Source: Chrysopilus asiliformis (taxonomy: Eukaryota > Arthropoda > Insecta > Diptera > Rhagionidae). From it: a stretch of DNA of 64,000 bases. The stretch lies in NCBI GenBank assembly GCA_964034945.1, contig OZ035962.1, forward strand, positions 112,903,234 to 112,967,233, read 5' to 3'. The translations under genes were made by a program, and so were the position numbers. Positions 1-9,399 of this stretch are shown piece after piece (within the stretch, counting starts at the first letter, position 1; every line of letters starts with the position of its first letter). The notes below the pieces were generated by a model, which did no database searches, was not told the DNA's origin, and worked only from the letters and a program-made list of their open reading frames with translations.

Positions 1-359
1 GGTTTTGTCTGCCAGACCTGGAACTTAATCCGAACTATTTAGGACCCCTTAGAACTATCAGGACTCTACTTTATTACTTTTTATTCATAATGGTTTTTTG
101 AATATTAAAGATTTCGGACATATTCATATTTATTCGTCTACAATTTATGGTTAATGCTGTGTCCCTCTGATCTAAGTCACGACTGGCAGATGGGTTCGAT
201 TCCTTTGGTCACATCCTTTTCGGACAAGAGAAATCTTATTACATTTGTTGCCTTCTTGATTTTAATAGTATTAGGATATAAGGCAATAAACTTTGAGAAG
301 GTGAAATTTGTCAGATTAAATTTGTAAAAGTTTTAAATAACCATTTTATGTATGTCTAG

Positions 360-469
360 TTAACTTTTGCAATGGGCTTCCTTTTGATGGGAATTCCACT
401 GCTTCCTGCATGCAACATTATTACGACAGTTGGCTTTGTTTTGGCCGAGAGAGTCCTTTATATCCCAAG
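360..469 (+). CDS. TMTC exon A: last membrane segments and signature
   Basis: The exon follows an AG at 358-359 and ends before GTAAG at 470. It encodes LTFAMGFLLMG then NIITTVGFVLAERVLYIP, the conserved TMTC loop and membrane region. Its AG remainder pairs with T of the next exon to make the Ser of YIPS. Confidence 0.9.
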
Positions 470-3400
470 GTAAGATAATGGGTAAAAATTACAGAAAAAA
501 AAATTAACAATTTTATTTGTTTTCAGTTTCGGCTTCATATTGCTAGTTGTTTATGGCCTTCAATGTATTTGGGATTCAATTCATAGAATTCGACCTTTAC
601 TTGCAACTATGTTAATTCTACTATTAATATCATATGCCTGTAAGACATTCAATCGAAATTTCGATTGGTATTCAAGAGAATCGCTATTAAGGTGATTGGA
701 ATTTATGATTCTTAAATGAATTTGTAATCTGAATGAAAATGTTTCTTGTAGAGCTGGCCTTAAAGTTCTTCCACATAATGCTAAAATGCACTATAATTAT
801 GGAAATTATCTTAAGGATTCTGAAAATGTAGATAACGCTATACTTCACTATGAAGAGGCAATCAAGTAAGCTTTTTTAAATTATTTCCCTCTTAAATATA
901 TTACATTTAATGTGAATTTATGGGACAATTTTTTCTAATACAAATCAAAATATTTCTATTAATCTACATCATAACTAGGGTGACCATATTTTTTGTATGG
1001 ATCCGAGACAGATTACCGAGGGGGGCAGGGAAGGGGTGGGGCGATGAAATGTGAGGAAATTTTCAATGCTCGATTACAGGGAAAAGGTTTCAATTTTATA
1101 TAAAACACACTTAAGTTGAGTATTTTTAAAATATAGCAAAAATCACATCACGGGCAAAACTTTTAGAACAAACAGTTGAAAATTATTTAATAAAATGCGC
1201 CGCGTGCAATTTTTTTTTAAAGAAAAATGGGTTAGTGGCAGTAATGTCTGAGGAAACTGCACCGCAGGCGAACATTTTCGGGTTTCGAAGTCCATTTTTT
1301 TAGGTGTTAAGAAATTATAACTCTAAATTGCAATATTCCGGGACATAAGATTAGTTTCTGAGACGCCTGGGCAACATACCTAAATTCCGGGACTTATGGT
1401 CACCCTACTTATAGCACAAGAGGTCGCAAAGTGAAAGTCGCGACTACAAAATCAAAACAATAATTTGAATTATTGGTGCGATAGCGACCAAATATACTTT
1501 GTATTACTAAGGCTATTAATAAAGTTATTATAATTTACAATTCTTAATCCAGCATTCTTCCATTGTATTTTTTAGACTATGGCCGACATATGCAAGTGCT
1601 CACAATAACCTTGGAACTTTAATGCCAACAGTTGAATTAGCTGAATACCATTTCAGAGAAGCAATTCGATTCTATGAAAATCATGTGAATGCTCATTGTA
1701 ACCTAGGACTACTCTATAGGTAGAAATCAAAAATATCCTACCGACATGCAATAAAAACTAAAATTTATTTCTAACCTCCAGGAGTTCAAACAAAACATCC
1801 TTAGCAGAGATTATGTTGAGGAAATGCGTTAGTTTGAGGCCAAATTCTCGTCTTCCATATTTAGTTTTGGCTCAAATGGAAAATGGATTATTAAAAGGAT
1901 TACATCTTAGACGATTGGCTAAGATTCGACCGGAAACATCTGAAAATCAGGCTGTTTATGGCAATTGGTTATTTGAAAATAGTAAGTTTTTGATATATCA
2001 AATATTTTTTTATGATAACCGTAATATAGTAAAACCTCGATCTATGCATTGAAACCTTTCCGATGGCTATTCATGAATATGAGTTCATGAACTAAATAGA
2101 AACCAAAATTTTATTCACAAAACTACTGAACTTTATGTTTTGTTCACAAACTACTGAATTACGATAATCGTTCAAACACCGAATACGTTTATATTTCGAA
2201 AGTAGTTTTTTCATTGCTCCAGTTTTAGGTACGGATCGACGCCTATAGAGGATAGTCGCCCAATTTGGTTAAAATAATAAATTTTACGCTAAAATAGACA
2301 ATTTTATTGACCACTATTCGCAGTTTAACATAAAAAATCGGGCGAGCTGCTGCGAACGAAGAAGAGTCTAAGACAATGACTGTGTTTACATTGGGATTCA
2401 CTTTGAGGCACGAGAAATTCCAATAGGATTTGAGACACGTCTTTCGTCATTTTTCTGCCGTGTGCACACGGTTCGCTTCATCTGGATTCATAAACCGGTT
2501 TCATCAACAAAACTAAACGACCAGACTCAAAAACCGGTTTGCAACCGATAATTTTAAGTGAATCTAAACTTCGTTCGCTCTTTTTGGTTTCCCTCCCCAC
2601 TGCGTCCCTCACCATCACTTGGCCGGAGCCGCCTCAAAATGAGTCCTAATGTAAACAGGCACATAGGAGTCAAAAAGTAGCTTAAGTATTCGGTCGCCTA
2701 TTTTTCAAATCGTTCAATTTGTTGTGTTGTGTTTATTATTCTAAAATTCTTGAATTGTGCCCAGGAATTTCTTTTTTTAATAAATTATGGTTCTATTTTT
2801 TCGTTCTGCCCAAATTCATCTATCCTTACCTACTCGGGATCTATACGTACCATACTTCGATACTTTCTATTTTACCTCCTGTTCTTTTCTTATTCACTCC
2901 AGGATTTTGAAATTTGACAAAGATAGAGTTGAATGATGATACAACCCTATAGATATGGGAGTTTTGAAAACTGAGAATTTCACAGCGTTTTTTCAAAAGG
3001 TGCGGCGCGGCGTCTATCCGTAACTTACCCTATACTTTTTTGTTAAAGTTTTTGAATTCTTTTAAAGCTTCACAATAATATTTACAAATTATATAAATTT
3101 GGTTTCAGACATGCTAATTGGGTCTCAGAGGCAGTTTATTAATGGGTTACGCATAAATCCAAATCATCTCAGTTCTTATATTGGTATCTGTAAAGTATTC
3201 CGAAAAACTGGACAACGAGCTCGATTGCTTCAATTTATTCTAAGGTAAATCCTTTATATTTTAATGACTTTAATTAAGTTCTTTAACTTGAAGAAAATCA
3301 TCCCATTTTAGGCGCCACATAATTCGTCGAGTGAGAAAGCGGGATTACATTGACCGAAGAGCAATTTACTTGCATAGTATTAGTATAAGACATGAAATTC

Positions 3401-4162
3401 GCAATCGGGCCATGTTTTACGAAGTTAAAATTGCCTCAAATAGTGTAAGTAAATAAAAAAATAGATATTAATAAAAAAAATCCTAGTATGAAATACTTTA
3501 CAAAAATTAGAAACAAAATCCGTTTTGAAAATGTAAAAAAAAATCATAAAAAAATCAAAATATAAAAAAAACTTTCAGAATAAAATATATTAGCAAAACC
3601 TATTTGTTACTTTCCTCTGCGTAGCTATAGAAGGGAAGTATTATTGTATTCATGACGTCTGTCTGTCGGCCTATCTGATGTCCGGTTTACGTTTCTTCAA
3701 TAACTCGAAAACGCATTGAGCTAGCGATTTGAAATTTTTTGTGCATAAGTTTTACCAAAATCGTAGTTTTCTATAAACTTTTGGAAAAATAATATTAACT
3801 TTAACGGGTACCTACCAAACAATTTTTTTTTCTTTTTTGAAAACATATCGTCTTTTGAAAAGTTTTCGAAAGCCGAATTATAACCAATTACATTTTCTAT
3901 ATGTTTTTTTTATTTGTTGTTCATTTAAAAATTTTTTAATGTTTTTTTTATATTTTAGGCTTCAGCTACACAAAAACTAGAATCGGCCATGGAACGTTCG
4001 ACGAAATTCAAATCCACATCCACAGTTGGCAAAACCATCACACAACCGAAAAGTAATTTGAAATCCAGAATAAAATTATTGAATCAGACTACAACGGCCG
4101 TGAGCAATCCGAAAGATCATGCAATACATCTCTTTCTAAGAAACATATTGTACAAAGTCTAA
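360..4162 (+). CDS. TMTC-family protein (transmembrane and TPR repeat), 3' part of gene
   Basis: Eight exons (360-469, 527-691, 752-865, 1576-1719, 1782-1981, 3109-3244, 3312-3444, 3959-4162) total 1206 nt, giving 401 codons and TAA, with every junction GT-AG and in phase. The 5' exons lie upstream of the window. Visible residues 1-90 hold the last membrane segments and the family signature VGFVLAERVLYIPSFGF, followed by DWYSRESLLR. Residues 92-290 form TPR-like helices (HNAKMHYNYGNYLKD, ASAHNNLGTL, VNAHCNLGLLY). The last 110 residues are basic and not TPR-like. In characterised animals TMTC proteins are ER membrane O-mannosyltransferases acting on cadherins, with TPRs in the lumen. The TPR array looks shorter and more degenerate than in the TMTC1-4 proteins I know, so orthology to one member is left open. 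The gene runs in the same direction as the robo gene that starts about 8 kb downstream. Confidence 0.9.
527..691 (+). CDS. TMTC exon B: membrane segments
   Basis: A strong polypyrimidine tract and TTTTCAG precede the exon, and it ends TTAAG/gtgatt. It encodes SFGFILLVVYGLQ, a second hydrophobic run (LLATMLILLLISYAC) and NFDWYSRESLL. In the family the lumenal TPR region begins just after this. Confidence 0.9.
752..865 (+). CDS. TMTC exon C: first TPR unit
   Basis: Encodes AGLKVLPHNAKMHYNYGNYL and then KDSENVDNAILHYEEAIK, a clear TPR helix pair. The acceptor is CTTGTAG and the donor GTAAGC. Confidence 0.9.
979..1407. mobile_element. TA-flanked MITE, TIR GGGTGACCATA
   Basis: The ends read TA/GGGTGACCATA and TATGGTCACCC/TA, so the TIRs are complementary and flanked by a TA on each side, as for Tc1/mariner-type insertions. 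About 430 bp, no ORF. A relative lies at 51742-51979, and partial relatives near 6825-6915, 33750-33770 and 41697-41800. Confidence 0.75.
1576..1719 (+). CDS. TMTC exon D: TPR units
   Basis: Encodes LWPTYASAHNNLGTL and HFREAIRFYENHVNAHCNLG, two TPR-like segments. The preceding intron (866-1575) contains the TA-flanked MITE at 979-1407. The donor is GTAGAA, weaker than its neighbours. Confidence 0.88.
1782..1981 (+). CDS. TMTC exon E: degenerate TPR region
   Basis: Follows CTCCAG and ends AATA/gtaagt. Encodes SSNKTSLAEIMLRKCVSL and on to NQAVYGNWLFEN. It reads on into the intron for 23 codons before a stop, so the exon end is set by the donor, not by the open frame. Confidence 0.88.
2226..3032. 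mobile_element. Degenerate TIR element in TMTC intron, with nested MITE
   Basis: The left end TAGGTACGGATCGACGCC is mirrored by the right end, which on the reverse strand reads TAGGGTAAGTTACGGATA then GACGCC. The arms differ by a 6-nt indel. A second inverted pair lies inside (see 2380-2661), so this is probably an element within an element. No coding capacity is seen. Confidence 0.55.
2380..2661. mobile_element. MITE with TIR around TGTTTACATTRGGA
   Basis: The left arm from 2380 and the right arm ending 2661 share TGTTTACATT, GGA, TCA and TTTGAGGC in inverted order over about 27 bp with a few mismatches. The interior is more GC-rich than the surrounding intron. No ORF. Confidence 0.6.
3109..3244 (+). 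CDS. TMTC exon F: TPR-like segment
   Basis: The acceptor is GGTTTCAG and the donor GTAAAT. Encodes MLIGSQRQFINGLRINPNHL and SSYIGICKVFRKTGQ, a TPR-like helix pair. It is separated from exon E by an 1127-bp intron carrying nested TIR elements. Confidence 0.88.
3312..3444 (+). CDS. TMTC exon G: basic C-terminal region
   Basis: The acceptor is CATTTTAG and the donor GTAAGT. Encodes RHIIRRVRKRDYIDRRAI and onward to YEVKIASNS. Strongly basic, and I see no TPR motif here. Confidence 0.83.
3609..3890 (+). repeat. Interspersed repeat 'W', copy 1
   Basis: Begins TTACTTTCCTCTGCG, then has AAGTATTATTGTATTCATGA, a CTGTCTGTC run, AACTCGAAAACGCATTGAG, GCTAGCGATTTGAAATTTT and AACGGGTACCTACCA. The same order of blocks is seen at 29190-29400 and, inverted, at 59960-60175. 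It has no TIR; class unknown. Confidence 0.55.
3959..4162 (+). CDS. TMTC terminal exon H
   Basis: Starts after TATTTTAG in phase 0 and ends with TAA at 4160-4162. Encodes a Lys/Thr/Ser-rich tail ending FLRNILYKV. The frame is open across the whole exon and the total CDS is a multiple of three, which supports the junction. Confidence 0.83.
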   Translation, partial: ASATQKLESAMERSTKFKSTSTVGKTITQPKSNLKSRIKLLNQTTTAVSNPKDHAIHLFLRNILYKV

Positions 4163-4450
4163 TGGGTAAAAAAAAAACTATAGATACTAACAATATACGA
4201 AAAATTAACGACAAAAAGTGACAAAGAAGGCTACGAATATTAACAATTCGATTTAAATTATTATAAATAACACACATTTAAATTTAAGCACAAAACTTCA
4301 TCCTCATCGCATCATTCATAATATATATTTTCTTCATTCTATTAAAAAAAAACATAATATTAAGATTACATATAAAATATTAATATTTAAGATTTAATTA
4401 TAATAACTAGCATTGTTAGGGATTTTTAATAAAATTTTGTGATTTTATAC
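4163..4450 (+). terminator. TMTC 3' UTR and candidate poly(A) site
   Basis: After the TAA the sequence is very AT-rich. AATAAA at 4428-4433 is followed by a T/G-rich stretch (TTTTGTGATTTT), the arrangement expected for cleavage and polyadenylation about 290 nt after the stop. Confidence 0.5.
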
Positions 4451-5166
4451 AACTACATATATAAACGAAGGTCTGTGACAGCATTTATCTTATAAGCTTT
4501 TTTTAAGAAACTGAAAAAACAAAAAAAAAATGAATTATAAAAATTACAAAAAGTATTACAATATTTAATGATATAAATTATTACATTGTAAGTGTTTTTT
4601 CTTGAGCATAAATACCTAAGGTAAACATAACACAAACAAAATGTCGATTATATGAAAACAGAATAACTTTTTAATATTAAAATATTTATTATAAAAAAAA
4701 AATATAGATTATTATATTATTACTATTATATTTAATTCATTAGGTCGCATTATAAATGCATTTTTTTATATATATACAAGTACATAAATACGACAACAAA
4801 CCAAACAAAAAAAATATATATGAAACTATAGCGAAAAGGGATTACATATCCAACCCTTTTCTTATTCAAAGCAATAATTATTTAATTACAGGCTAAATAA
4901 AATGCTTTTTACTAAAATCAAATTGGTGTTTTGCTGTTTTATCCCAAATCCTGATTCATTTTACTCGATATAACAACCTCAAGAAGATTTTATTCGAACT
5001 AATTATCAAATTTATATACCCGCGACAAATTTTAAGTCAATCGGAATAGGTGTTTTCACATAAAAGATAACCAACATCCACTAGTATTAACATGGAAACA
5101 TGTACAAAAATTCTATCTACTAGAAATTGAATCAAACTTTAGTTAATTTAAAATAGTATTGTTGAA
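4450..5166. other. Intergenic AT-rich spacer
   Basis: Very AT-rich sequence with poly(A) and TA runs. I see no gene, TIR or RNA signature. Confidence 0.5.
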
Positions 5167-5193
5167 TCATACTAATATATAAAAATGAGTGGG

Positions 5194-5228
<35 letters not shown>

Positions 5229-5504
5229 TCCTCTTTCACGCAAAAACGGCTCAACCGATTGACTTGAAATTTGGCATGAGTGTCTGTGGTAGTTCTGGTT
5301 CCAACATAGGCATACGGAAAAGTAGCGCGAGGGGTTGGGGGAGTAAGGGGAGGGGATAAAGTGATTTCGAAACTTAGTTTTTGCGCTATATTACTCTTTC
5401 GCGGGGAAACTACTGAACCGATTGGCCTGAAGTTTAGCTCCAACATAGCCCATAAAAAAAAATTTGAAAAAACTTAACCCGGCAACGACGGGTATGCAAG
5501 CTAG
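5167..5504 (+). mobile_element. Non-autonomous Helitron, full ends
   Basis: Starts TC (TCATACTAATATATAAAAAT) after A and ends CTAG before T, as Helitrons do. A short hairpin (CCCG...CGGG) sits about 10 bp from the 3' end. The 5' part carries a CTGT tandem run. The interior contains AACCGATTGACTTGAAATTT and one 162-bp GC-rich unit. No Rep/helicase ORF. Confidence 0.8.
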
Positions 5505-5900
5505 TTATTTAATAAAAACATGACGAAAACTACAATGGGAATCGTCAAATCCAAACCAATACAACAAACTGCAATTTCATTAAAAAAAAAAATGCAAATA
5601 TAAATTTTTCCCAAGATGGCGAGTTTTTTGGGGTCGCTGATAACGAATCTAGTGTTAGAATTTCAAAATTCGAAATGGGATGTCCTGAAGGCAATAACGA
5701 TTTTTTTAAAGTTATTTTTTGGGATCTTGGTGCAAAACCTTTAAGCTGTAATGACGGGTATGCAAACTAGTATATATGTATATATAAAAGCCAAATACCA
5801 CTCACTCATTCACTCATCGCAGTATCTCCCGAACCACTAAACCCATCGACATAGAATTTTGCACACAGATTCGTCTTACCTCATAGATAACGAAGCGAAA
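5505..5900 (+). mobile_element. Second Helitron 3' end and adjoining Helitron-like 5' end
   Basis: ACGGGTATGCAAACTAG ending at 5770 is a second copy of the Helitron 3' terminus, without its own 5' end. It abuts TATATATAAAAGCC and CACTCACTCATTCACTC, which resembles the start of another Helitron-like family whose 3' end I cannot place. Confidence 0.45.
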
Positions 5901-6251
5901 GATCATGATTTTTAAGAATTAATCAAACGAAATTTGATGTTTATTATTTGTTATTTATTTTAACGTCATCGACATTCTGATTGAGATTTTTCAATCATCT
6001 TCAGAATGCACTTATTCTACAAAATATCATTGCTGGGTACTTTTCTTTACTTTTTGAAATAATAACTTACTATATTTGCTTTTTGTTGGTGACGTCGTTG
6101 TGTTTATCATGTTTTTTTTTTGAACGTGTGTTCGGAACTTAATTTTATCAACAATGGACGTTCAAAATTGTGAAAATGCCAATAAAGAAAAGTGCGCCGC
6201 AAGCTAAACCTTTTTCGACCCTCTATTGAAAAAATCGAAAGCAGGCGAAAA

Positions 6252-6803
6252 CATAGCAAAAGCTATAATTGCCAATCTGGCATTTATTGAAAACCCGTAT
6301 GGTGATTTAAGTGAACGGCAAACAGTTGTATCAAAATTCCACTTTGAAGTCAAATTTCCCAAAAAGATTTTTTAAAATTTATTCCAATCGGATTTTAATG
6401 TATGGGAGTTTTATGTAGAACCATATCCTAAATAACTTTTGTTCTTGGACTTTTTTGATAAGATGCACCGTTTTTGAGATATTCGCAAAAATCGTTCTCG
6501 TTCGTATGGGGGGTTACCCCCCCTAATGGTCCATTTTTGTTCATGAACGAACTTGGCCTCGCATTTTACGAAAAACGGATCTGCTCAAAATTTCAAGTCT
6601 CTAGTTCAATCCGTGCGCCCGCAATCCGCGTAACAGACAGAAGGACAGACGGACGGACGGACGGACAGACGGACATGCTAAATTCAACTTTTTTTTATCA
6701 TTCTAAACACACTGGTGTAATTCATTTTTTTGTGTGATGACGGGATCTTGGCGTTAGAAACGGTAAGGCAAAGTTAGTATACCCTTTGGTTTCACCATAC
6801 GGG
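6252..6803 (+). repeat. Interspersed repeat 'X', copy 1
   Basis: Starts CATAGCAAAAGCTATAATTG with an AATTGCC/GGCA inverted pair and ends TCACCATACGGG. CCCGTATGGTGA about 45 bp from the start is the exact inverse complement of that end, a sub-terminal inverted repeat. Near the 3' part is a GACGGACG tandem run. This layout recalls Helentron-associated DINE-like elements. Other copies are at 13085-13625 and 18754-19313. Confidence 0.65.
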
Positions 6804-6819
6804 TATAAAAAGGTAACGT

Positions 6820-6920
6820 ACAGTCACCCCAGCCGAAGCAGAGTATGTTTTGCTTATAACACTAAATTGAGATATCCGGGACTGTTTAGGCCACTCCGGG
6901 ACTTATGTTCACTGGACCTG
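6820..6920. repeat. Decayed GTCACCC-type repeat fragment
   Basis: Contains GTCACCCC near the start and CCGGGACTTATGTTCAC near the end, which match the terminal part of the TA-flanked MITE family at 979-1407. Only a remnant. Confidence 0.35.
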
Positions 6921-7031
6921 AGCCCCAAAAATGTTAGTAGGGAAATTTAAAATTATTTAGCGCCTTGAAAGCATGAATTTTTGAATCGCAACAATATTAT
7001 ATGCGGAATTTCCATTAATAATAGTGGCAAA

Positions 7032-7450
7032 TCATACTAATATATAAAAATGAGTTGGTATCTGTCTGTCTGTTCCACATACACCCTTTCACGCTAAAAC
7101 GGCTGAACCGATTGAACCGATTGACTTGACGGCTGAACCGATTGACTTGAAATTTGGCATAAGTATCTGTGCTGAACCGATTGACTTGAAACGGCTGAAC
7201 CGATTGACTTGAAATTTGGCATGAGTGTCTGTGGTAGTTCTGGTTCCAACATAGGCATACGGAAAAGTAGCGCGAGGTGTGGGGGGAGTAAGGGGAGGAG
7301 GTAAGTTGATTTCGAAACTTAGCTCTTCCTCTATGTTACCCTTTCGCGGGGAAACTACCGAGCCGATTGGCCTGAAGGTTAGCTCCAACATAGACCATCA
7401 AAAAAAAAATTGAAAAAACTTAACCCGGCAACGACGGGTATGCAAGCTAG
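7032..7450 (+). mobile_element. Non-autonomous Helitron with expanded internal repeat
   Basis: TC...CTAG ends and 3' hairpin as in the copy at 5167-5504. The block CTGAACCGATTGACTTGA is repeated about five times, whole or in part, between 7100 and 7220. This is a local expansion not seen in the other copies. Confidence 0.8.
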
Positions 7451-8347
7451 TCATGAATAAAATGGACATTGATATTAGGTTCATATCTTCACTTCACAAA
7501 TTTCTATTAGTCAGCGGTCAGTAATCTTTTTTACGAATTCTACTAAGCAAGGTTACAACTGAAAGCCTTGAAAAATTATCGAAATAGTCAAACGCTATGA
7601 AAATTAATGGAGGTCACTGAATCGAGAAGCTACCAAAACATAGATTTTTTTCGAAAAAAATTTATTTATAGAATTAAATGGTCTACAATTTAGTTGCAAC
7701 ACATGCTGCTACCAGAAAATCATTGAATGTTAGATAGAATGTCAGTTTTTTGCTTTACCATCTCAAAGTAATTAACATTGGACGTTACTGCCGTTAAATT
7801 GCTTGCTTGACATTACTTTTTTACTTGAAAATAATTTAACCTAATTATGCAAATTTAAATGAAGTAACTTATATACATTCGAATGATTCATAAAATAGAG
7901 ACATCACTTTGCAAGAAAAAAAACAATAAAGAAGTTAGAAAAATGTAATCGGTTGGTTTTATCTTAAGACCACATTCAGATTAGTGCAGGCGCGCAATGC
8001 AATGGTAAGCATGTAAAATGAATTTTTGATAAACCCAAAAGCCAGTTATTTACTTCCTAACTTCTATTAAAGTCAACTGTGATTCACGCTGCTAATACGG
8101 GTTCGCAAGTATTTCAGAAACTCAAATTATCAACCAATTTATCAACATTATAATTGATTGCCATCGCAGTGTGCCTCTGGTCTCAGACATAAATTTTGTC
8201 CATGCTTTGCCTGTGCGTATTCTTCCGAGATTGCATATTTTAGGAGATTTCATAGATTATCCCGGATACTAGCAATTCCCCGTTCATTACCACGACTTTT
8301 CTTAGCGAGGTTTGTATATACTGCCAGCTGGAATCATTTGACTATTA

Positions 8348-8742
8348 AGCCTAGTACGCAGTTCGAGTAAAATGAAATTTTAACGCGGTCTCCAAATTGG
8401 CACATTAAAACCGAAGTAAAAACTGTTTGTGGAGAAATCAAATATTCTTCCATTTTTTTAAATTAAAAAACCACACTCGTTAAGAGAACTGGAAACAGAA
8501 CCTCTATTATTTTCATCTGTCAAATTTTTACCTCGAATTTAATGTACCGAACAGTTAAAATGCTGGTAAAATCAAGTGGAGACTTTCTACGCCATCTAGT
8601 GTAGGCAACATTGCAACATGAGTTTTTCACATCATTTTACCAGCGAACCGCGTACCGCTTGGTAAAATTTCTGAGGTTAAATTTAAGCTCAGTGTTAAAT
8701 TTGTATAAGAAATTTCATTTTACGCGAACTGCGTACTAGGCT
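8348..8742. mobile_element. MITE with TTA target duplication (PIF/Harbinger-like)
   Basis: TIRs of about 33 bp begin AGCCTAGTACGCAGTTCG and are inverted at the right end with one mismatch. TTA flanks both sides (8345-8347 and 8743-8745), the target-site size and sequence typical of PIF/Harbinger. 395 bp, no transposase. Confidence 0.75.
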
Positions 8743-9399
8743 TTAGAAAAAAACCTCTTGAAAAAATATTGTTTTAGGTCTTTCGAAAAGTCCTTTCAAA
8801 CTTTTGGAACCCGTTTTTTTGCAGATTTGGCTCACATTTTTTGAAGTGTAATAATATTTTTAAAAAATCTCCTTGAAACCCGTTATCCTCTACAGAATTC
8901 GAATATTGTGATTAAGGTTTATGTCAAAACACAGGAAAATTCACAATTCCAAGTCTGATTGTGAATTGCCGGTTTCCAGACGCGATTCTAATTGGAAATT
9001 TTATTTCCAGCCAAAAGCATAACAACGTTTCCAGTCGATTAAGGAGCATATTTCCTCATAATTCCAATAATTATGCTAAGAGTGGGGGATTTTTTTTACT
9101 CTCTTCCATCCATATATCTCTCAGTTAAGAAATTCTCATCTCGAAAGAATACTTTTCAAATAAGAAACTCGGCATTCACTCAGTCTTCGTTCTTCATTCT
9201 GTCGACATCGTATATATATTGTAACGGAAGTTCTTTAATTGAAGGGTTGTCGCATGAACCCTCTTTTTTATTGCACATATTTTTAATTCTAATTTGATAT
9301 CACGAATTAATTTCAAAGTTACGTTTTTCGATACTGTTGTTATATTGTTATTGTAGAATATCCTTCGAGAAGAAAAAGATGTAATACAGTTTATTTTTA

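Noticed and set aside
185..215. GGTTCGATTCC, a tRNA B-box-like match near the window start
   Set aside because: No A box at proper spacing, no acceptor stem or cloverleaf could be formed; it lies in a TMTC intron and may be chance or a SINE scrap.
5190..5230. Regular CTGT/GACA tandem units spread through the window, at first sight array-like
   Set aside because: They are microsatellites inside Helitrons and X/Z repeats, without spacers; not a CRISPR array.
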